DNA of 64,000 bases. Source: Nectonema munidae. Its lineage: Eukaryota; Nematomorpha; Nectonematoida; Nectonematidae. The notes under the pieces were generated by a model. That model saw only the letters and a list, made by a program, of their open reading frames with translations, made no database searches and was not told the DNA's origin. Where the stretch lies: contig JAUIRK010000987.1 of the NCBI GenBank assembly GCA_030549495.1, forward strand, positions 1 through 64,000. Reading direction: 5' to 3'. A program made the position numbers and the translations under genes. Shown here in pieces: positions 34,829 to 45,708 of the stretch; within the stretch, counting starts at the first letter, position 1, and every line of letters begins with the position of its first letter.

Positions 34829-36701
34829 CCCCGAGGACAACCCCTGCCCGCATCCAGGTAAGGACCAGATCCAGTCCATCATAGACATTGCCTCCTGCAG
34901 AAACCTCCTCAGATCTTACTCAGCCTCGGCAAGACTTGCGGAATTGCCCATGAATGCCTCGTTCCGAGTCTCCGCCCCCTTATTCAGGCCACCGCAAGAC
35001 CTCAGACACCGGGGCATACTGAATATACTTCACCGTGGATACAAGCCTAAACTGCTCTCCAATAAGCCCTTCCACTCCTTTTCGAGATTCTCGAAGCCAC
35101 CTGCTTGCCAGAGGGATTTCCTGGACAAGCAAGTGCTGCCCAAGCTAGTCAAACACGGCATTTTGGAACTGGCAAGGAAACCGAGGATCATTTCCCCATG
35201 TTTCTTGGTGCCCAAGGCCAATGGGAAGACGCGCCTAGTTGCGGATTTCGGTTTCACCAAAGAGCTGTTCGCGACGCCGCCAATTCGTTTAACGGCGCCT
35301 TACCAGTTAAGGTATATACCGGAAAACTTAAGCTGGGCCACCAGGCTTGACCTCTCTGACGCCTTCTACGGAATCCGTATTCAAACGGCTTGGCGAAGCT
35401 GTTTTTGCGTCAAGCTAGGCGGTCGAATCTGGCAATTCACCAGGCTCCCCATGGGAGCATGCTTTAGCCCGGCTATCCTCCAGAACACGATGCGCCGTTT
35501 AGTGGGCACCTTCAAGGCCAGACTACCCCTGTCCTACGCGCTTAGGGCAAAAATCATCGTCTATCTGGACGACTTTCTCCTCCTGGCAGACTCCCAAGAA
35601 CTGGCTGGCTGGATCACCAGCCAGTTCACCATTTTCTTGGAAGAGGAATGCGGGATCCGCATAAACTCGGACAAGTCAATTCTCCGGCCCACCCAAGTCC
35701 TCGATTTTCTCGGGGCCCGCCTCGATCTCAGCACCAGGACGATGGGTGTCCCGGACGCTAAGAAAGAGGCCCTCCTCAGGGCACTTTGCGCCTTTTTGTT
35801 GGCACAGAAGTGCCCGGAGGTCCCCACCAAATGGAGGCAGAAGATTATGGGTATCCTGAACTACTACGCGGCAACGCTCCCCGGAAAATTCAGGATTATC
35901 TCCAACCTATATCATTGGGAAGATCTCGCCTCCTATGGTCAGTTGGTCCAGCTGGCTTTTCCTTACGTGATGGATACCATCCTAGTGCCCTGGAATCTGG
36001 CAAAATCCAGGCAACTCGATGGCGAAGTTCATGTGGACGCATCCTTGATGGCTTTAGGCTTCCACACAAAGGAAGGCTCATGGTGCTTCCCCATACAGGC
36101 CCCCGAATGGAACATCGCCGACCTGGAACTTTTGGCCATCATCCTGGCCCATTTCACATGGCCATCCCGAAAGATCCTTTCGGACTCAATGGCTGCAATT
36201 GGCTGCATTCGCAAATTGGGCAGCAGTTCCTGGCGCCAAGGCATCCTACTTCTCTGGCTAGAAGCCTCCAGTGACTGGAAAGATGCCCTGCGCTCCTCAA
36301 TCGAGTACATAAAGTCCGAAGATAATCCGGCGGACGAGCCGTCCCGCCGCCAATCTTCTGCGAAAGACCACGTACTCGATATTTGGGACTGCCAGATTAC
36401 TTTGGATTCCAAAGTATGGAGAGACTTCTTCAACGACATCCTCCTCACCTTCAAGTGGATCACTGAAGCCAGGATGAAGAAGTTCTCTCCCACGGAGCCT
36501 GTGCAAAGGACCCACAATGCCATGAAGATAGACCCTATCGACTGCCCACTTGGCGCCAAGACGACAGCAGAAGATCCTTCTCATTGGTCAATAAAGCTTG
36601 GCAAAAGAACGGGCTACGCCCCTCAGTTAACAGGAGGAGCTGCTAACTGCCCGTCCAATAGCAAGCCAGCCCGGGCTTCCGCTGCTCCACCAAGTATATA
36701 A
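34683..36701 (+). CDS. Reverse transcriptase-RNase H part of the GC-rich retroelement
   Basis: The 672-codon frame contains RT with LVKHGILELARKPRIISPCF, PKANGKTRLVADFGF, TRLDLSDAFYGIRI, RLPMGACFSPAIL and the catalytic IIVYLDDFLLLADS, then GIRINSDKSILRP and LDFLGARLDL. RNase H follows with EVHVDASLMALGF, IADLELLAIILAH, KILSDSMAAIGCIRK and the closing SEDNPADEPSR. NPADxxSR and the YLDD form are shared with LTR/DIRS-type and pararetrovirus-like polymerases, unlike LINEs (YADD). About 110 residues after RNase H show no integrase or recombinase signature. Confidence 0.8.
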   Translation: MVPSRYRRVIKVSLSPLTRVPYWTSTKPIKPCSPPRFWKNIFSQVMSFDPEDNPCPHPGKDQIQSIIDIASCRNLLRSYSASARLAELPMNASFRVSAPLFRPPQDLRHRGILNILHRGYKPKLLSNKPFHSFSRFSKPPACQRDFLDKQVLPKLVKHGILELARKPRIISPCFLVPKANGKTRLVADFGFTKELFATPPIRLTAPYQLRYIPENLSWATRLDLSDAFYGIRIQTAWRSCFCVKLGGRIWQFTRLPMGACFSPAILQNTMRRLVGTFKARLPLSYALRAKIIVYLDDFLLLADSQELAGWITSQFTIFLEEECGIRINSDKSILRPTQVLDFLGARLDLSTRTMGVPDAKKEALLRALCAFLLAQKCPEVPTKWRQKIMGILNYYAATLPGKFRIISNLYHWEDLASYGQLVQLAFPYVMDTILVPWNLAKSRQLDGEVHVDASLMALGFHTKEGSWCFPIQAPEWNIADLELLAIILAHFTWPSRKILSDSMAAIGCIRKLGSSSWRQGILLLWLEASSDWKDALRSSIEYIKSEDNPADEPSRRQSSAKDHVLDIWDCQITLDSKVWRDFFNDILLTFKWITEARMKKFSPTEPVQRTHNAMKIDPIDCPLGAKTTAEDPSHWSIKLGKRTGYAPQLTGGAANCPSNSKPARASAAPPSI

Positions 36702-36754
36702 GGCAGCCACGCACAGGCCCATTTCTCTTTTTTCGTTCTTTCGTTATCTCACTC
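36695..36754 (+). promoter_or_regulatory. Probable promoter near the 3' end of the GC-rich retroelement
   Basis: TATATAAGG (36695-36703) stands about 25-35 bases before CTTTTTTCGTTCTTTCG, the B repeat that also begins the coding body at 32977. This suggests that B marks transcription starts. AATAAA follows at 36981, before the A-rich end. Confidence 0.45.
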
Positions 36755-37082
36755 CCCACCCACCACTCCCTTGATGCTACGAAAGCCTCCCTTTGGCTTT
36801 CCAGTCCCCGATGGAGCTGCTTCAAATGGGACAAGATGGAGACATGGAAGACGAGAAGATTTTCAACTGGATCCCAGCTGACGTCTCCTTCCCCCACAGA
36901 AGATCACTGATGCCTCCTAGAAAATCTTTATTTTTGTGCACATGTGTTTATCTTCTTTGTTCTCCCCTTGCCCCTCTTTTAATAAATCTACTTGACTAGA
37001 AAAAACAGCAGCTCCACTTCAGGAGGACTGCAAAAAAAAAAAAAAAAATTATTCCTTTAAGTTATTCCTTTAACTTCGTCAG

Positions 37083-38413
37083 TTATTGCCTTCCTAATGA
37101 CCTTTTTTGCCTCTTCTCCACATAATCCTTTCTAGATAACTCTGCTTTTACTTTACGCCAATTTTTGTATTTCGATTTCTTATTTTTAACTGCATTCTTA
37201 ACATCCTGGTCATTCCGCCAGCAACTCTTTCTTTCTCCTTTAGATTTCGAGACGCCGCACACTTTTTTCATAACATTTGATAAAACCTTCATCTTGTCAC
37301 CCCAGCAATTGGCCTCTTCCAGAACACGCTGTGCTTCTCAAAAAAACTTTTTCTTTGTACGAGTCTCTTTCAGTTTCCAAGTTTTCATTCTCTCTTTCAT
37401 TTCCCTATTAATTGTTCGTTTCGGATTAAAAATCATGTCCGTAACTAACAGTCTATGTCGAGTCATCACTTCTTCACCAAAAATCACTTTCACATCCTTA
37501 ACTTTATCGCTTTTTCTAACCAATATATAATCTGTTACACTTACTTTCCCGCCCGAATCAAAAGTTATCAATTTTTCTTCCTTTTTTTGAAACAGGTATT
37601 GACAATCTTGATGTCAAAACTATCGGCAAACTCTAGCAGCATTTCTCCCTCTTTATTTCTTTTTCCAAAACCTCCGTGAACGTCTTCGAAACCTTCAACA
37701 TCTCTACCATCATGTCCATTGAAATTACTAAGAACAACGCACTTACACTTTACCTTCATCATCACTTCAGTCAAACAATCGTAAAACTCCACTTTTTCTT
37801 CTAAACTAAGACCAACCGGTGGTGCGTAGGCAGATTCAAATGTCACCACTTCTTCGTAAACAGCCATCTCCATAATAATTACTCTACTTAACACTCTTCT
37901 AACACTGACAATCTTTTCAAGCCAATCCTGGTGAACCATTAGACCAACTCCCCCTTGTTCTACTTTGTTTCCAATCCCGTACAAATTGTATCCGTGCTCA
38001 CCTGCTCTAATCATCCGCGTGCCTTCTTTCTTATGTCTCACTTCCTGAAGACCTGCAACAATTACTTTTCTTTTTCTACAAGGATATTCACCACTTCTAC
38101 CTTCAAGCGGACCAACATTTGCTGACGTAAATCTGAGTAGTTTCATTGGCTTTCTAAGGGACAAAAATTTAGGAATCCTGTCTTCCCAATCGGCTTTACC
38201 AGGGTCCGTCATGACTCTTTTTGTACTTACTTCTGAGAAAAACTCCTTCCCTGTGACTCTATTTGCCCCAGTTACCACGAGGTTAATCAACTGTGAACAT
38301 AATTTTCCGTAGTATTTGAGTTGTTGTTGCATAATGTTATTTTGAAGCGGGATTTTTATGACCGGATGCCTTTTCTGGCGCCAACCACTATTTGTATTCA
38401 GGACTGGAAACAT
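37083..38413 (-). pseudogene. RTE-type LINE ORF, endonuclease half
   Basis: The frame starts at 38413 (MFPVLNTNSGWRQKRHP) and carries the exonuclease-endonuclease-phosphatase fold: LLRFTSANVGPLEGR, IVAGLQEVRHKK, GVGLMVHQDWLEK and VVLSNFNGHDGRD (GDFNG form altered to SNFNG). It breaks at an A-rich run near 37570. The next frame (37571-37338) holds VTDYILVRKSDKVKDV and VMTRHRLLVTDM, the last endonuclease motif with its His. A third frame (37292-37083) covers the Lys-rich linker. At least two frame breaks. Confidence 0.8.
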
Positions 38414-38720
38414 TTAGCCTTTATACAATCAAGTACTAAACCCAGAAGGCAGTGGTAATTTGGAATCGGAGTTATTTTCTCCTAGAACAAGAGCCAACCA
38501 AGGCTATCGAGTTTGTTCTACCCGGAGCTTTAGGTTAAACCGCCTGTTACTCGCTTTCGCCTCCAGATCATTTAGCTTTAAACAACCCCGCTACGTGAAG
38601 GCAGATCTAAAGACTTACTGTTCAGAGGCTGTAAGAGACGCACGTGTCATATGAGGCATTTTATAAGAGAATGAAAGCTCACCCTCATTCTCCACCTCGA
38701 CATAAACAGCATTAGAGAGA

Positions 38721-39805
38721 AAATTGATACTATATACTAATTGAAAATTTAAAAATTGTTGAAGTAAGGGGAACAGAGTGATTAAAACATTAGAGATAAA
38801 AGTTTGGACAGAAAATATCTTTTACTAGCGTATTATTGTATTTCTCACAGTGATTTTAAAAGTTAAATTTTGTTTCTAGTTCTCCCTGATCTTCATATTT
38901 CGTTAGATTTTACTTTCTAAATTATGTCATTTTACATAAAACCCATATTTGGTATAACTGAGCTAACTTTAAACAAATTATAAGTCAATTGGGAAATATT
39001 AATTTTAAAATTGTTTTTGAACTCTAAATTTTTTAATTTTCTATTTCTTTGTTTTTTAAATTTACAACAGGGTTGTTATTCTTGTTATCACATTCTCGAT
39101 ATTTCCTTTATTTGAATTTGTTTTAGTTTAGGTAACTTTTTATAATTTGTATTATTAAATTATTCAAGCTGGGAGTTTTTTTTATAAGCACTGCTAAAAT
39201 TTAGTGCAAATACATCAAATATGATGAAAAATGTTCATTGTAATAATCGAATTAAGGTTAGTGAAAGTAATACATAAATATATATAAGTGAATGATATAT
39301 GGAGATAATACATATTCTGATTTAATATAACGTACTTTTTTTAATTTGAGGTAAAATGAATATGGATATAAAAATAATAAAATAAGTAAATTTAGTATTG
39401 GCTATATGTATGTTATATACAACTATGTTAGTAAGAGCAAATTAGAATATCCTTTGATAGTTCTAGGCATTTAAATGACGTAAACTAATATAACTTAAAT
39501 ATATCAGTTTTACAAAATTATATTTTTTCGTTTATATATATTTTTTTTATTCGATGTGGTTGGTAAAATGTTTATTTTTTTTTGAAAAAAAGCAGAACAA
39601 TTTTAGTTAGTCAGGTGACCCACTGTCACTTGAAGGGTTAAAAAGGGAAACAGCTCAATCGCTTAGTTGAGCCATCAACATACCATTTATGTGTGAAATT
39701 TTCAATGGTGTTTAATGTTTTATATTCCAGCCTATATTTTGCATATTTAAAAAACTTGTTTAAATTTCTAATAAATTAATTTTTAAATTACTTTAATATA
39801 TTTAG
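38721..39805. other. 5' flank and first intron region of HSP60
   Basis: AT-rich. It should hold the HSP60 promoter and a 5' non-coding exon, since the coding exon is preceded by a good acceptor (ATATATTTAG). GTCACTTGAAGGGTTAA at about 39628 resembles a lone piggyBac-type end. Heat-shock elements could not be placed. Confidence 0.45.
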
Positions 39806-39813
39806 ACCTCAAT

Positions 39814-42800
39814 ATGTATGCAATTTTAACTAAACTGAAGATCAATGAAATAGTCCATAAGAATTATAATCTTTTCAAAAGGTTTTATTCTAAGGATATT
39901 ACTTTTGGAACAAATGCACGTATTGAGATGTTGAAAGGTGTTGACCTATTAGCAAATGCAGTTTCTGTAACCCTTGGTCCAAAGGTTATGTTTTTTTTTC
40001 ATAATTTTAAAACCTTCTAACGTTTATATCTTTTAGGGAAGAAATGTAATAATAGAACAAAGTTTTGGATCCCCAAAAATTACTAAAGACGGTGTGACTG
40101 TTGCTAAGGCAGTTGAATTAAAAGATAAATTACAAAATATTGGTGCAAAGTTAGTTCAAGACGTTTCTAATAATACTAATGAAAAAGCAGGTGATGGTAC
40201 AACCACGGCAACAATTTTAGCAAGGTGTATAGCTAAAGAAGGTTTTGATAAAATATCTAGAGGAGCCAATCCTATTGAAACTAGAAAAGGTTTAAATCTA
40301 TATTATTAAATTTTATTTTATTTAGTTAAGTTTTTAGGAGTTATGCTAGCCGTAGAAAAAACGGTTGATCATCTTAAGACTTTATCAAGGCCTGTAGAAA
40401 CACCCGAAGAAATCTGTCAAGTTATTTATTTTGTTAGTTTTTAAATGTTTTGTCTAATTATTATTTTTCATTTAGGTTGCAACTATTTCTGCTAATGGAG
40501 ATAAAGATATTGGTTTAATAATTTCAAATGCAATGGAAAGGGTTGGACGAAATGGAGTTATAACTGTTAAAGTATGTTTTGAAATTGATAAGTAAATATT
40601 TTTATTTAAAAAAAAATTTTAGGATGGAAAAACTTTAAAAGATGATTTGGATGTTATTGAAGGTTTAAAATTTGATAGAGGATTTGTTTCTCCGTATTTT
40701 ATAAATACTCCTAAAGGTTTGTTTTTCTTTTTTTTCTTTTTTTTTTATTTTTTTGTTTTTTAAAGGTGGTAAATGTGAATTCCAAGATTCTCTAGTCCTT
40801 TTCTCTGAAAAAAAAATTAGCACAATTCAACATTTAGTTCCCGCTCTTGAACTTGCCAATTCACAGAGAAAACCGCTTTTAATTATAGCAGAAGACATTG
40901 AAGGAGAAGCTTTGACTGCTCTTGTTTTAAACAGGTAAAATTTATTTTAAATCACAAATTAAAGATAACATATTCCATAACTAGACTTGTTCTTGTGATT
41001 ATGAGATGGATTGAAATTCTGAGTTTCAAGCTCCAGCTAAGTTTACTCTGTTTGCGTTATATCCCAAATGTAAGGGTGTTAGATGTTAAGTGTTGTCTGT
41101 TTGCAAGGTGGATGTAGGAGATTCGTGTGTGTTTGCAAAGATCTGTAAAATTTGGGTTTGTTAGTCCTAATTAATGGGTCGGACATCGACCTGAAATTTT
41201 AAATTTTATTCCATTCGATAACAGTAGCATTTCATCTTTACTTTGTCCTCAAAAACATAACCACAAGTTTTGATAGCATAGATCAAATCTTTTTTATTGA
41301 GCATCCTTCCTTTAATTTGAGAATCAAAAAGTTGATATCCCAAATTTTTTATGTATTCATAATGAGAAATATTTTTAAGTTTACTTTTATTCCATATAAA
41401 TAAGACATTGCTGCAAACCATATCAATCACATTGGACATTAAAGTAAACAGTCATCTACTACATTTTCTTTTACATGAAAAAGCCCGTACTTTTTAGCCA
41501 TTCTTTTTTTGGCGGTACTATTTTTTTGGTTTAAATGATGAAAATCTCCTTCTTGCATATAAATTTGTGTATATAATACTTTGTTTTATTATATTTTCAC
41601 CAAGCAACAAAACTTTTGTAGAAAACCCAATTTCTTCCACCTTTAGAAATATAATCACTTTCACTGAAAGAATCATATAATTTGCTCATTCTCTAGTTTT
41701 ATCGCTATTTTCGAACTCGAAAAATCGGTTGAGAAATCACAAAAGGTTAAAGGCGCATCATTTTCATTTGTTGAAGAAAAATTTGGGTCTGATTTAGAGT
41801 TTTTTATTACATCATCTTCATCGTTTTCATTTATAAAAATTCAAAAATATTTTCTGGACGAGGGTAATTCATGGCAGCTGCACAAAAATTAGTGGAGTAA
41901 AATAAAAATTGAATTTTTTTTTAGAGAAATAACATAAGAATAAAAAAAATATTAGTTATTTGAATAACTAATAAATTGATATAAAATATATTTTGTATTA
42001 GTTTTTTTAAGTTTATTTTTTGAAAATAAATATTAAAAAAATAAAATATGTGAATTATGAGTTCTTTCACTTTTAAATTAAAGATATCATATAACATGAA
42101 TTAAATATGTAAAGTGGCAAAACTTAAAATTTCATAACCGATGCTTCCAAAAAAGTCTATTTCGGGGTTTTTGGCCATAAAAAAATGTTGCAATTTTAAA
42201 AAGGGAAACTTTAAATACTTCTCTATCATCACAAATTTTGTGGTATAACTTTTCAATTTTGTTCATTCATTACTCAAATAATTCTTGTAATTGGAACAGA
42301 AACATTGTGAAAAACCTCTTTTTTCTTGACGAAAAAAAGAAATACTTCCAATAAAACAAATATAAACCCTATTGATGAAAGCAAGGATAAATATATGAAA
42401 CTTGTTTTTTGATCATTTATATTAATCAGTTATAGCCACGTTATAGACACACAGTACATCAAGAATTATGTGTAGTCCTATAATATTTACTTATTGCCTT
42501 TTTTAGATTAAAAATAGGTTTGCAAATTTGTGCGGTAAAAGCACCAGGATTTGGTGATAATAGGAAAAATCAGTTGGCTGATATGGCGGTTGCTACTGGT
42601 GGAATTTTATTTGGTGATGATTCTACAACTATTAAATTGGAGGATATTACGTTAGCAGATTTTGGCAGGGTTGAAGAGGTTGTCGTAACTAAAGATGACT
42701 GCCTTTTGCTGAGGGTAATACAAGATGAAGCATTTTCTAAATTAATATATTAAATATATTTTAGGGTAAGGGATCCAAAGAGGATGTTAATAAAAGGATT

Positions 42801-43550
42801 GAAGTTATTAAAGATGAAATAGATAATACTACATCGGAGTATGAAAAGGAGAAGTACATGGAACGCTTGGCAAAGCTTTCTAATGGTGTTGCAGTGATTA
42901 AGGTATTCAAACAAATTTTAGATCCCTTCCTATATTTTTGTATTTTTTAGATTGGTGGTTCAAGTGAAGTTGAAGTGAATGAAAAGAAGGATAGAGTCAC
43001 CGATGCCTTAAATGCTACAAGGGCTGCAGTAGAAGAAGGCATCGTTCCAGGAGGAGGCGTCGCATTGTTACGCTCTTTACAGAAAATAGAAGAATTAAAG
43101 GGAGAAAATTCAGATCAAGATTCTGGTATAATAATTTTGTTAAGATATATTTAATTTTTTGTTTTTTCTTTAAGGAATTGAAATAATAAAAAAAGCACTT
43201 AGGCAGCCTCTATTTCAAATTGCATTAAATGCAGGCGTAGATGCCGCAGTTATAGTAGAAAAGGTCCTATCTACATATGAAGAGAATTATGGATACAATG
43301 CTCAAACAAATGAATTTGTAGACATGATAAAATCCGGAATCATCGATCCCACAAAGGTTTACAGCGTCGATTTAAAATGATCAATTTTTAAATTTGTATT
43401 CTTCAGGTTGTAAGAACTGCTCTTATGGACGCATCCGGGGTAGCGTCGCTTTTGACAACTGCCGAATGTGTAATTACCGAAATTCCAAAAGAAGAATCAA
43501 ACAATCCTCCTATGCCTGGCGGAATGGGCGGCATGGGTGGAATGATGTGA
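39814..43550 (+). CDS. HSPD1: Mitochondrial 60-kDa heat shock protein (HSP60 chaperonin)
   Basis: Eleven coding exons: 39814-39984, 40037-40289, 40338-40420, 40476-40571, 40623-40716, 40766-40934, 42507-42714, 42765-42902, 42951-43125, 43175-43356 and 43407-43550. All introns are GT-AG, about 48-55 bp except intron 6 (1572 bp). Frame and phase agree throughout and give 570 residues, close to the family's ~573. The N-terminus ([14 protein letters not shown]...FKRFYSK) is a basic mitochondrial import signal. ATPase motifs are [24 protein letters not shown] and [13 protein letters not shown]. Also seen: [18 protein letters not shown]-like [15 protein letters not shown] and [15 protein letters not shown]. 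It ends with the Gly-Met tail [10 protein letters not shown]. It folds imported proteins in the matrix with HSP10. An acceptor at 39804-39805 implies a 5' non-coding exon. Confidence 0.97.
41195..41875 (-). pseudogene. piggyBac-like transposase relic in HSP60 intron 6
   Basis: On the minus strand an Asp/Glu/Ser-rich start ([12 protein letters not shown] near 41870, [17 protein letters not shown]) is followed, after loss of the catalytic core, by a C-terminal piece 41439-41206 ([39 protein letters not shown]). These fit the C-terminal helix region of piggyBac transposases. CGACCCATTAATTA at the 3' side could be a terminus with its TTAA target. The intron still has intact splice sites, so the insertion is tolerated. 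Confidence 0.5.
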
Positions 43551-43563
43551 AGAATCTGTTTTT

Positions 43564-43569
43564 AATAAA
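43564..43569 (+). terminator. Polyadenylation signal of HSP60
   Basis: AATAAA 13 bases after the stop codon. Confidence 0.65.
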
Positions 43570-44188
43570 AAAGAAAACCATTTTATTTTTGTATTTTAAA
43601 TTATCCTGCATACGCTATACTCATAGTGAAGAGCATAAGTATGCTCACTTGTAGATAAAAGCATGATTAATATTCAAAGAGCTTTTTGTTCCAAAGTTTG
43701 AAGTCAGTGATTTCCAAACAGAGGGGCGTCCTTCTAAGGGGACCTGAGAATTTTTCAATGGGCATGGGAGATTTCTAAACATAACTTAATGTGTATAAAG
43801 TCTATTATTAATTTTACGCGAATCATATAGGTATAATGTATACAATATATACATATATATTTCATTAAACTTTTTTTAAAGTTAAATTATTTTAAGAGCT
43901 ATAAAATGTTAACCTGCCTCATTTTAGTTTATTTATAATCGCTTAATTATTCTAATATTTTTATGATTTTAACCCATTTTTGTTAATTGGCAAATTTTAA
44001 CCTTGAATGAAAATCTACCTACTCCTTTTACCTACATTTTTCATTGTTACCTTTTTGAAAAAATAAAAATTTAAGCTCTTGAACAATATTCGCGATTTTT
44101 CTATTTTTGACGATATTTTAGCGTGTAAAATGAATAGCTACATATTTTGAATTTTTTTGCACATTCATAAAATACAGTTTTTTTTTTA
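43570..44188. other. Non-coding stretch downstream of HSP60
   Basis: CAGTGATTTCCAAACAGAGG at about 43707 resembles a hAT end of the CAGTGGTTCTCAAAC type, but no partner end was found. Otherwise AT-rich. Confidence 0.4.
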
Positions 44189-44641
44189 TCTATAACGTCG
44201 TTTTTGCAATCAATTACGTCAGTTTTAAAAATAAATTCACGAGCGCACTATTAATTGAGAAAAATTTCAAGAAGATTTGAAATTGTTCTGAGCTAAATAT
44301 TGAAAATCCAGTATTCATTGTTGCCGAAACTTGTGCTTTGAAGGATTTAATGTAATGTTTTTACCGCCATACTGCCCATTTTTGAATTCAATTGAAAATT
44401 GTTTCAACAAATGTAAAAATTTGGTGACAAGAGTGCGTTAATGAATCTCAGCTGAAAAGCCGAATCAGCAGTGCTTTCACAGTAATCACTAGTTCAGCTA
44501 TTACAGAAATATGATTTTGTACACCAGCAAATCTTCAAACTATGAGCATATTGATTAGTAAATAAAATGTTATTTTACATTTTTTTTAATTTTTCTTATT
44601 TTTAAAACTGACGTAATTGATTGCAACAACGACGTAATAGA
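44189..44641 (+). mobile_element. Tc1/IS630-like transposon, internally deleted
   Basis: Inverted ends of about 45 bp: TCTATAACGTCGTTTTTGCA at the left, and TCTATTACGTCGTTGTTGCA as the reverse complement of the right end, both continuing CAATTACGTCAGTTTTAAAA. Inside is the C-terminal third of a DDE transposase in worn form: FLPPYCPFLNSIENCFNKCK, then NESQLKSRISSAF and FCTPANLQTMSILIS. The first catalytic part is gone. Confidence 0.8.
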
Positions 44642-44975
44642 TCGGAAAACTCTGTATACCTAACACTACGATAAAAAAACTTACCATTTTTTATCTGAAA
44701 AATTTTAGGGTCAGATTTGATGTGCGAAAAAATTGAGAAAAATTTTTTCATCAAAAATCATCGCATTCAAATCTACCAAAAAATATTTTAGCATTAAATT
44801 TTCATTTTCACATTTTTTGAAAATGGCTTTTTGATTCTCAAACAGATTTTTACTTTTCATATATTTTAGATTAATTTCATAATTCTGAATAACATCAGAT
44901 CTTTAAGAGGACCTATAATCCTAACTCGAGCGAAGCGAGAGATGAACAGGGTAATCATCGTAAATATAAAATTTA
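44642..44975. other. AT-rich spacer
   Basis: Nothing recognised. Confidence 0.4.
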
Positions 44976-45575
44976 GTAAGGAACCGTTATAACGCGGTAA
45001 CCGGGGTCCACTCGCGTTATAATTTTCCAATACAAATTAAATAATATTTACATAGACGGATTTTTTTCTAGTTGGTTATATAGAAAACATTACATAACAC
45101 TCCTAAAGCTAAAATTTGAAAAGAAATGTCACAACACTGTTTTTCTTCTTTTTTTGAAATATTTTTTAGTTGCATTCGTTTAATTGAATCAACTTCTTGT
45201 GTTTCTAGCCATTCTAAACTTTGTTTCAGCATAAAGCAAACATCACTAGCCTTAATTTTGGATTTTTCATGAGGAGGAGAGTCGTCCGTAAAGTCACTTG
45301 TCTCCGTTGCTGACTCCAAAAGCTCCTCATCCGTCTTGAGTCGAAAAACTGGCTCATCAGCTTCAATCTTTTCGCAATTTTCTATCATCACACTCGACAC
45401 ATCTTTTATATTCAAAAATATTATTTATCTATATATATTTAGTAAAAAAGTAGTTTTAATTTGGATTTTAAAATAAAATTTTGAAGCTGCTGAGTGTCAT
45501 ACGCCTGTAAAAGTGGGAGCCAAGACATAACCGCGTTATAAGCGATATCGCGCTATAATGTTCCACGTTATAAAC
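44976..45575 (-). mobile_element. pogo/Tigger-type transposon, internally deleted
   Basis: The left end GAACCGTTATAACGCGGTAA and right-end strings ATAACCGCGTTATAAGCG and GTTCCACGTTATAA are the GTTATAACGCGG-type ends of pogo/Tigger elements. The unit is about 600 bp and keeps only the transposase C-terminus. Confidence 0.75.
45068..45415 (-). pseudogene. Tigger/jerky-like transposase C-terminal remnant
   Basis: 115 codons. Acidic stretch EPVFRLKTDEELLESATETS, then HEKSKIKASDVCFMLKQSLE and WLETQEVDSIKRMQLKNI, the helical tail typical of Tigger/jerky proteins (ALxxLExxLxWLExQ). The CENP-B-like DNA-binding and DDE domains are deleted. Confidence 0.7.
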
Positions 45576-45708
45576 ACTTACATCAATCTGATCCAGAAGT
45601 GTTGTAAATTTTCATATCCTCCCATACTTTTTTTAACCAATATGATGTCTGCAAAGGCACCAGAGAAGTGGGTTTTTAAGTTTATTGTGGATACAAACGT
45701 CCAGTAGA

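Larger units (their letters stand above)
32901..37034 (+). mobile_element. GC-rich retroelement with RT-RNase H, looks nearly whole, unclassified (LTR/DIRS-like kin)
   Basis: Composition is strikingly GC-rich against the AT-rich surroundings. Parts in order: a 72-bp terminal repeat A (32901-32972), a 27-bp repeat B (32977-33003), a gag-like frame (33010-33774), a proline-rich frame (33749-34828), an RT-RNase H frame (34683-36701), a TATAAGG motif (36695), B again (36728-36754), about 210 bp of unique sequence, and A again (36968 on) ending in an A run. So the repeats stand as A-B ... B-C-A, not as simple LTRs. No integrase, tyrosine recombinase or protease was recognised. Frames are long and the A repeats look identical, suggesting a young copy. 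It sits in an RTE-type LINE. Confidence 0.8.
30756..38720 (-). mobile_element. RTE-type LINE, split by a nested retroelement
   Basis: On the minus strand, the 5' leader and endonuclease half (about 38720-37045) and the RT half (32700-30756) are parts of one LINE. Reading across the gap gives DEVKGIT then IKEFENLRLEERMRK. Between them lie the GC-rich retroelement (32901-37034) and about 200 bp of AT-rich DNA (32701-32900). The LINE alone is about 3.6 kb. A single long ORF with AP endonuclease, RT and a Cys/His finger, with a trinucleotide tail, fits the RTE-like group. Confidence 0.82.

Noticed and set aside
33033-36897. Many long minus-strand and alternate-frame ORFs over the GC-rich retroelement
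   Set aside because: High GC lowers stop frequency; these shadow the plus-strand frames and show no known motifs.
39600-39660. Lone piggyBac-type end (CACTTGAAGGGTTAA) near HSP60
   Set aside because: No facing TTAACCC end was found within a reasonable distance.
40985-41190. SINE candidate in HSP60 intron 6 (GAGTTTCAAGCTCC)
   Set aside because: B-box match is weak and no A box was found.
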